Assembly (NCBI RefSeq): GCF_001431415.1
Contig: NZ_LDJI01000006.1
Coordinates: forward strand, 124,001-188,000
Reading direction: 5' to 3'
Source: Stenotrophomonas humi
Lineage (GTDB): Bacteria > Pseudomonadota > Gammaproteobacteria > Xanthomonadales > Xanthomonadaceae
Length of the DNA stretch: 64,000 nucleotides
Shown piece after piece: positions 58,985-64,000 of the stretch. Made by a program: the position numbers and the translations under genes. Below the pieces are notes generated by a model that did not search any database, had not been told where the DNA came from, and saw nothing but the letters and a program-made list of their open reading frames with translations. The number at the start of each line of letters is the position of its first letter. Position 1 is the stretch's first letter.

Positions 58985-59641
58985 ATGGAGTTGTCTTCCA
59001 TCCTGATTGTCGATGATGACGCGGCGTCGCTGGCGCGGCTGGCACGGCTCGTGGCCGAACTGCTGGAACCGCAGCCGGTGAGGCTCCGGACCGCCGCCAA
59101 CCTTGCCGATGCGCGCGACCTGCTGCAGCGTGAATCCTTCGCGCTGGCGCTGGTGGACATGCAGCTGCCAGACGGCACCGGTACCGATCTGATCGCGTGG
59201 ATGCAGCGGCAGGTGACGCAGGTGCAGGCGGTGATCGTGTCCGCGTTCGCCGAGGAAGAGGCGATCTTCGCTGCGCTGCGTGCCGGTGCGGTGGGCTATC
59301 TGCTCAAGGACCGCGATGACATAGAGCTGCGCGTGGCGTTGCGCAGCCTGCAGCGTGGCGGTGCACCGATCGACCCGATGATCGCCCGGCGCATCCTTGC
59401 CTTCGTGCCCGCGGCGACACCCGCGGCACCTGCTCCGGCGGCCAGCGTGCCGCTGTCCGAACGCGAACTGGGCATCCTCGGCCTGGTCGCGCAGGGCTAC
59501 GGCAACCGCGAGATCGCCGAGCTGCTCAGCCTGTCGCGCCTGACCATCGAGGCGCATACCCGCAACATCTACCGCAAGCTGGCCGTCGGTTCACGCACCG
59601 CGGCGGTGTTCGAGGCGCGCGTGCTTGGGCTGCTGCCATGA
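58985..59641 (+). CDS. NarL/LuxR-family response regulator
   Basis: 218 residues. The receiver has VDDDAAS, phosphoacceptor Asp in LALVDMQLPDGTG (about residue 58), IVSAFAE and Lys in GYLLKDRDD. An Ala/Pro linker leads to the LuxR helix-turn-helix LSERELGILGLVAQGYGNREIAELLSLSRLTIEAHTRNIYRKL. The ATG is preceded by a GC-rich region with GGGGAGCGAGG 13 nt upstream. The stop overlaps the kinase start by 4 bp (ATGA). Confidence 0.92.
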   Translation: MELSSILIVDDDAASLARLARLVAELLEPQPVRLRTAANLADARDLLQRESFALALVDMQLPDGTGTDLIAWMQRQVTQVQAVIVSAFAEEEAIFAALRAGAVGYLLKDRDDIELRVALRSLQRGGAPIDPMIARRILAFVPAATPAAPAPAASVPLSERELGILGLVAQGYGNREIAELLSLSRLTIEAHTRNIYRKLAVGSRTAAVFEARVLGLLP

Positions 59642-61467
59642 TCCGCGGGCTGTTGGGCCTGTTGTTGCTGCTGCTGGTGATGGGGAGCGCGCTGGCCGCT
59701 CCCCCGGCGGTGGCGCGTATCGTGCAGGCCGAAGCGGTGCGTAGCGGCTGGGAGGCGCAGGCGCCACCGCTGCAGGGGTGGGAGCCTGTGACCCTGGCCG
59801 ACCAATGGCAGACGCGCTGGCCCGACCATGACGGCGTGGTCTGGTACCGGCTGCGCTGGCAGCAGGGCGATGCCGGCGAACCGACCGGCCTGCTGCTGGA
59901 CTACACCTGCATGGCGGCGGCGGTATACCTCAACGGCAGCCTGATCGACCGCGACCCGTCGCTGGTCGAACCGTTGTCGCGCAGCTGGCATGTGCCGCGC
60001 TACTACCTGCTGCAGTCACCGTTGCTGCGGCAGGGCGAGAACGAACTGCTGGTGCGGGTGTCGGGGCTGGTGGCGTACCAGCCCTCGTTCGGTGTGGTCG
60101 ACGTGGGTGATGCCGCCGTGCTGCAGGCACGCTATCGGCAGGAAGTACGCGTGCGGCATGACCTGCAGCTGCTCGATACCGCCATCGGCTTCGTGCTGGC
60201 CGGCGTGATCGGCCTGTTCTGGTTGCTGCGGCGCAAGGAGGCGATGTACGGCTGGTATGCGCTGAGCGCGGTGTTCGGGCGCATGTATGACACCAACTTC
60301 GTGGCCACCAGCCCGTGGCCGTTTACCACCACCGATGGCTGGCAGGCCTTCATCGCTGGCTGCTACGTGGTGGCTGCGGCGGCGCATACCGTGTTCCTGC
60401 TGCGCTTCAGCGAGCGGCGCTGGCCGCGCTTCGAGCGTGTGCTGATGGGCCTGGCGGCGGTGGCGATGGCGGCGGCGCTGCTGTGGCCGCAGTGGATGGG
60501 GCCGCATCGCAACCTCTACCTGGTGCCACTCATCGCCTTCCTGTACGTGGTGTCGTTCACCTTCATGGGCTACGCGCTGCGCAGTGGCCGTCGTGACGCG
60601 CAGGTGCTGGCCTTGTGCATCGTCCTGCCGATCCTGGTGTCGCTGCACGACCTGGGCGTGTACATGGGCTGGTATGGCGGGGTCAGTTACCTGGGGTCCT
60701 TCACCTCGCCGTTGATGCTGCTGGGCATGGGCTTCGTACTGGCCTACCGTTTCGCCAACACGATGAAACGCGTGGAGGGGTTCAACGCCGAGCTGCGCCA
60801 TGAAGTACAGCAGGCCACGTCCCAGCTGTCGGAAACCCTGAACGCGCAGCATGCGTTGGAGCTGGCGCACAGCCGCGCCGGCGAGCGCCTGCAGCTGGTG
60901 CGCGACCTGCACGATGGTTTCGGCGGCACCCTGGTCGGGGCGATCGCGCGGCTGGAGCAGGCCCCGCAGGAGATGCCGCGTTCAAAGGTGATCGAACTGC
61001 TGCGCGAGATGCGCGACGACCTGCGCCTGGTGATCGACAGCACCGCACGCGAGCACGCCGACCTGGCCGAGATGCTGGTGCCCTTGCGGCACCGCGCCAG
61101 CACCCTGCTGGAAGCCGGCGGCATCGATACCTACTGGCACCTGCAGGACCTGCACGGGGTGGAACTGGGCGCCTCCCGCAGCCTGGACCTGCTGCGGCTC
61201 ATGCAGGAAGCCCTGACCAACGCGTTCAAGCATGCCCATGCGACACGGGTGGACATCACCCTGCGACGGGACGGTGACCGGCTGCAGCTGCAGATCGACG
61301 ACGACGGCATAGGCCTGCCGGCGACCGTGCCGGGCAGTGCAGCGGGCGGCGCCGGCATGGCCAGCATGCAGCTGCGGGCCAGGCGCATGGGCGGTGACCT
61401 GCAGGTGGGTCCGGCCGATGACCGGAACGGAACCCGCGTGCAGTTGGAGCTTGACCTCGCCCGTTGA
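59638..61467 (+). CDS. 7TM sensor histidine kinase (7TMR-DISM type, HisKA_3)
   Basis: 609 residues. After a signal peptide, a periplasmic jelly-roll-like domain (VWYRLRWQQGDAGEPTGLLLDYTCMAAAVYLNGSLID ... GENELLVRVSG) resembles the extracellular domains of 7TMR-DISM receptors. Seven transmembrane helices cover about residues 180-380. A coiled linker leads to the dimerisation domain RDLHDGFGGTLVGAIARLEQ with the phospho-His, and the ATP domain LMQEALTNAFKHAHA ... IDDDGIGLP ... GAGMASMQLRARRMGG. It is coupled to the NarL-type regulator upstream. The carbohydrate-like periplasmic domain next to the mannoside locus hints at sugar sensing, but this is speculative. Confidence 0.9.
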   Translation: MIRGLLGLLLLLLVMGSALAAPPAVARIVQAEAVRSGWEAQAPPLQGWEPVTLADQWQTRWPDHDGVVWYRLRWQQGDAGEPTGLLLDYTCMAAAVYLNGSLIDRDPSLVEPLSRSWHVPRYYLLQSPLLRQGENELLVRVSGLVAYQPSFGVVDVGDAAVLQARYRQEVRVRHDLQLLDTAIGFVLAGVIGLFWLLRRKEAMYGWYALSAVFGRMYDTNFVATSPWPFTTTDGWQAFIAGCYVVAAAAHTVFLLRFSERRWPRFERVLMGLAAVAMAAALLWPQWMGPHRNLYLVPLIAFLYVVSFTFMGYALRSGRRDAQVLALCIVLPILVSLHDLGVYMGWYGGVSYLGSFTSPLMLLGMGFVLAYRFANTMKRVEGFNAELRHEVQQATSQLSETLNAQHALELAHSRAGERLQLVRDLHDGFGGTLVGAIARLEQAPQEMPRSKVIELLREMRDDLRLVIDSTAREHADLAEMLVPLRHRASTLLEAGGIDTYWHLQDLHGVELGASRSLDLLRLMQEALTNAFKHAHATRVDITLRRDGDRLQLQIDDDGIGLPATVPGSAAGGAGMASMQLRARRMGGDLQVGPADDRNGTRVQLELDLAR

Positions 61468-61565
61468 TCCGCGTCCCAAGGACACCTGCGTACCTGATTT
61501 CGTGGATGCTGATCCTGCAATGATGGCGATAGGGTTTGCCCCTTGTTGAATCGGGGGACACCATC

Positions 61566-63257
61566 ATGCGCGGCCGTGTCATTTCAAAAGCTGATCGAGT
61601 AGCCGCGGCACTGGCGGTCGCCGGCCTGCTCATCTTGTTCCCATCGCTGCCTGCGGATGCAGCCGAAGTGGTCGGCGGAACCACGCCAACGGCCCCCTGC
61701 ACTCAGGATGCAAGTACCGGTGCCCTGGCCTGCCTGGACGGCAGTCGGGTGGGCGGTGACGGTGCGTCTGGGCCATACGAGCCCGGTGCTTCCAGTTCGG
61801 CCGGCGGCTTGGGAAATGCGACGGGCAACACGGCGATCGGTAAGGGCAGCTCGGTCGGCATGGGCGGGCAAGGTGCCAACGGGATGGCCGGTGGGAGCGG
61901 TGGGGTGGGTGGCAGCGGTGGAGGCTACAACCTCGCCTTTGGTGCCGGCAGCAGCGCTGGCAATGGCGGTAAGGCCGGCGACGGCATTGCCGGCGGCACC
62001 GGCGGAGATGGTGGTGCCGGCGGAAACTACAACATCGCTCTGGGCGATGGCAGCGAGGCGGGCAACGGCGCCGATGGCAAGGAAGGCTGTTGTGGCTTCA
62101 AGGGCACGTCTGGCACCGCAGGTACGGACAACAACGTGGCCATCGGCAGGAATGCCAAGGCAACGGGCGGTGGTTCAGTTGCACTGGGGGCGGGCAGCAC
62201 CGATGCCGGCCTGGCCAATGTCGTGTCGGTCGGTTCGGCCAGCCAGCAACGGCGCATCGTCAACGTTGCCGCCGGCGTGGCCGCCACCGATGCCGCCAAC
62301 GTGGGCCAGCTCACTGCGCTGGGGACGTCATTGAATGCGAACCTGGGAGGGGTCGCGTCATGGCTGGGCGGTGGGGCCGCTTACAGCGGCGGCGTGTTCA
62401 CCGCGCCAACCTTCGCCGTCCAAGGCAACAGCTACGGCAATGTCGGTGCCGCGCTGTCGGCCATCGATACCCAGCTCACCGCAATCAAGGGCCGCGCCGA
62501 CCTGGCGGTGTACTACGACGACGCCAGCAAGGCCTCGCTGACGCTCGGCGGGGGCGCCGGCTCGGGTTCCGCGGGAGCATCGGGGGGGACCCGGGTGGCG
62601 GGCGTGGCCGACGGCACCGCCGCCGACCATGCAGTCAACAAGGGGCAGATGGATGCGGGGGATGCGGCCGCCATCGACGCGGCCGGGAATTACACCGATA
62701 CCCGCGAAGGCGCGATCCGTGCGGACATGGCCACGGCCGATGCCAACGTGTTGTCCTCGGCCAAGGCGCATGCGGACAGCGGCGATGCAGCCACTCTGGC
62801 CGCGGCCAACGGCCATACCGACGACCGCGAGGCGGCAATCCGCACGGACATGGCCAGCGCCGATGCCACCACGCTGCAGTCGGCCCGCAGCTACGCCGAT
62901 GGCACTGCCAGCCAGGCCGTCGCCGCCGCGAACAGCTATACCGACAGCCGTTTCGAGGCCGTGGACCTGCAGTTCGACGGGTTGCGGCGAGAGATGGATG
63001 ACCGCTTCATCCGTCAGGACCGTCGCATCGACCGGATGGGCGCGATGAGCAGCGCGATGCTCAACATGGCGGTGAATGCGGCGGGTTCGCAGAGCGGTGG
63101 CGGGCGCGTTTCGGTCGGCGCGGGTTTCCAGGGCAGCGAGAAGGCCGTGTCGATCGGCTACGGCCGCAAGCTCGGCGCACGCGGCTCGTTCTCGCTGGGT
63201 GGCGCATTCAGTGGCAGCGAGAAATCAGGCGGTATCGGCTTCGGCGTGGATCTGTAG
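61566..63257 (+). CDS. YadA-like trimeric autotransporter adhesin
   Basis: 563 residues. An extended signal peptide (cleaved near ADA-AEV) is followed by a Gly-rich head with YadA-type repeats ([49 protein letters not shown]). The neck/stalk motif is [21 protein letters not shown] long coiled-coil stalk of repeated DxREAAIRxDMAxADAxxLxSA units follows. The C-terminal YadA anchor ends [25 protein letters not shown] ... GGIGFGVDL. Head cysteines ([12 protein letters not shown] and GCCG) are unusual for this class. The ATG at 61566 follows GGGGGA. It stands alone. Confidence 0.93.
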   Translation: MRGRVISKADRVAAALAVAGLLILFPSLPADAAEVVGGTTPTAPCTQDASTGALACLDGSRVGGDGASGPYEPGASSSAGGLGNATGNTAIGKGSSVGMGGQGANGMAGGSGGVGGSGGGYNLAFGAGSSAGNGGKAGDGIAGGTGGDGGAGGNYNIALGDGSEAGNGADGKEGCCGFKGTSGTAGTDNNVAIGRNAKATGGGSVALGAGSTDAGLANVVSVGSASQQRRIVNVAAGVAATDAANVGQLTALGTSLNANLGGVASWLGGGAAYSGGVFTAPTFAVQGNSYGNVGAALSAIDTQLTAIKGRADLAVYYDDASKASLTLGGGAGSGSAGASGGTRVAGVADGTAADHAVNKGQMDAGDAAAIDAAGNYTDTREGAIRADMATADANVLSSAKAHADSGDAATLAAANGHTDDREAAIRTDMASADATTLQSARSYADGTASQAVAAANSYTDSRFEAVDLQFDGLRREMDDRFIRQDRRIDRMGAMSSAMLNMAVNAAGSQSGGGRVSVGAGFQGSEKAVSIGYGRKLGARGSFSLGGAFSGSEKSGGIGFGVDL

Positions 63258-63291
63258 GTCGTTCGATCCGCGCCAGCGATGTGGGGGCGTC

Positions 63292-63561
63292 ATGAACACT
63301 TTCAGGTGCATGGTCGAGGCACGTCGTGCCGGGGGCGTGCCTGGCCGGCAGAACAACGCGTGGTGCGTGTGCAGCCCGATCCGCTGGTCCGCCGCGGGGC
63401 CGGTGGCAGGTGCATGGCTGGTCCACGACCCGGACCTGCGGCGTTGCATCGAGTGCGATGCGAACCAAGATGCCTGGCGAACGGTGATCGCGCAGCAGCA
63501 GGCGTTCGCCTCGGTGATCACACGCATTGAGGCCGCCGCAGTGTCCTCCATTGGCGGTTGA
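63292..63561 (+). CDS. Small hypothetical protein (Cys-containing)
   Basis: 89-residue frame with five cysteines (FRCMVE, NAWCVCSP, RRCIEC). ATG preceded by GTGGGGGC. It lies between the adhesin and priA and is convergent with priA. The C-terminal part (ANQDAWRTVIAQQQAFASVITRIEAAA) is helix-forming. No family is recognised. An opposing frame of similar size overlaps it, so either may be spurious. Confidence 0.35.
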   Translation: MNTFRCMVEARRAGGVPGRQNNAWCVCSPIRWSAAGPVAGAWLVHDPDLRRCIECDANQDAWRTVIAQQQAFASVITRIEAAAVSSIGG

Positions 63562-63572
63562 ACGCTGCAACG

Positions 63573-64000
63573 TCAGTACAGGTCCATCGGATCCACATCC
63601 AGCGACCAGCGCACGCGCCGCGCCAGCGGCAGTGCTTGGACCTGCGCCATCAACTGGCTCAGCAGGCCATGCAGCGGCCGCCGTTGTTCGGCCGACAGCA
63701 ACAACTGCGTGCGCTGGAATCCGGCCCGGCGCGGCATCGGCGCCGGCATCGGTCCGTAACGTTCGACGCTGCTCTGCGCGGGTATCAACTGTTTCACGGC
63801 GGCCAGAAACTCGTTGGCCTGCTCCACCTGTTTGGCTTCGGCACGCATCAGCGCCAGGTGCGCGAACGGTGGGAATCCCGCTGCCTCGCGCTGCAGCAGT
63901 TCGGCCTCGGCGAAGGCGTGATAGCCGCCGTTGACCAGCGTGTGCAGCAGGGCGTTGTCGGGATGGTGTGTCTGCAGCCAGACCTCACCAGGACGTTCCG
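63573..64000 (-). CDS. priA: Primosomal protein N' (PriA), C-terminal part
   Basis: The window ends inside the gene; about 142 C-terminal residues are visible. GEVWLQTHHPDNALLHTLVNGGYHAFAEAELLQREAAGFPPFAHLALMRAEA is the diagnostic PriA segment, and the end is RVRWSLDVDPMDLY. PriA is the 3'-5' helicase that reloads the replisome at stalled forks. The zinc-binding and helicase motifs lie outside the window. Confidence 0.93.
   Translation of the reverse strand, partial: ERPGEVWLQTHHPDNALLHTLVNGGYHAFAEAELLQREAAGFPPFAHLALMRAEAKQVEQANEFLAAVKQLIPAQSSVERYGPMPAPMPRRAGFQRTQLLLSAEQRRPLHGLLSQLMAQVQALPLARRVRWSLDVDPMDLY

Noticed and set aside
63225..63551. Minus-strand 108-residue frame opposite the small Cys-containing ORF
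   Set aside because: No ribosome site or family signature; slightly weaker than the plus-strand alternative, which is itself doubtful.

Overview
The window is a GC-rich gammaproteobacterial chromosome segment, most likely from Stenotrophomonas or a close Xanthomonadaceae relative. The evidence is the GTAG-type REP palindromes typical of Stenotrophomonas, monomeric NADP-isocitrate dehydrogenase, a Rho factor with a long low-complexity N-terminus, a very large TonB-dependent receptor in a carbohydrate locus, and the order rho-trxA-rhlB. Both ends cut a gene: an RND permease on the left and priA on the right. The gene density and content are ordinary for a chromosome. I see no prophage, integrase, IS element, CRISPR array, tRNA or rRNA.

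Layout: 1-2871 RND efflux permease (partial) and adaptor; 3215-6174 M20 amidohydrolase and an acetyl-CoA hydrolase/CoA-transferase; 6459-9305 glnE, preceded by an orphan terminator that may end a small RNA; 9349-12924 YhhQ-type queuosine-precursor transporter, a pair of uncharacterised exported proteins and an ELM1-like protein; 13058-16344 nitroreductase, YceI lipoprotein, queF, LysM protein and a lipoprotein; 16836-23350 monomeric IDH, a three-gene small-GTPase/roadblock cassette and aceK; 23511-30370 a MipA-like outer-membrane protein, a small exported ORF, an OmpR-type two-component system, a YejM/PbgA-like inner-membrane sulfatase-fold protein and a TonB-C-domain protein; 30458-34653 rho, trxA, rhlB; 35051-39896 ftsEX, a tandem-receiver protein, ung, rpoH and a GFA protein; 39930-42969 type II NADH dehydrogenase, NYN-domain protein and a GST.

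43458-58787 is a carbohydrate utilisation locus for mannose-rich glycans: a TonB-dependent receptor, GH92 alpha-mannosidase, LacI-family regulator, MFS sugar transporter, PfkB-type fructokinase, AGE-family mannose isomerase, GH2 beta-mannosidase and a bacterial GH47 alpha-mannosidase lipoprotein. The inferred pathway is outer-membrane uptake, periplasmic trimming to mannose, import, mannose to fructose, then fructose-6-phosphate. Five near-identical palindromes centred on ATCGAT lie upstream of the receptor, upstream of GH92 and, unusually, inside the first codons of the fructokinase and beta-mannosidase genes. They look like the operators of the local LacI regulator.

58985-64000 holds a NarL-type two-component system with a 7TM sensor, a YadA-like trimeric autotransporter, a small Cys-containing ORF and the end of priA.

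The strongest leads are the LacI operator set with intragenic sites, a four-hexamer CTTAAG array tying a PmrA-like two-component system to a YejM-like gene and a divergent envelope operon, the GTPase/roadblock cassette with non-canonical GTPase motifs, a sigma-E-like promoter at rpoH, and the orphan terminator before glnE.
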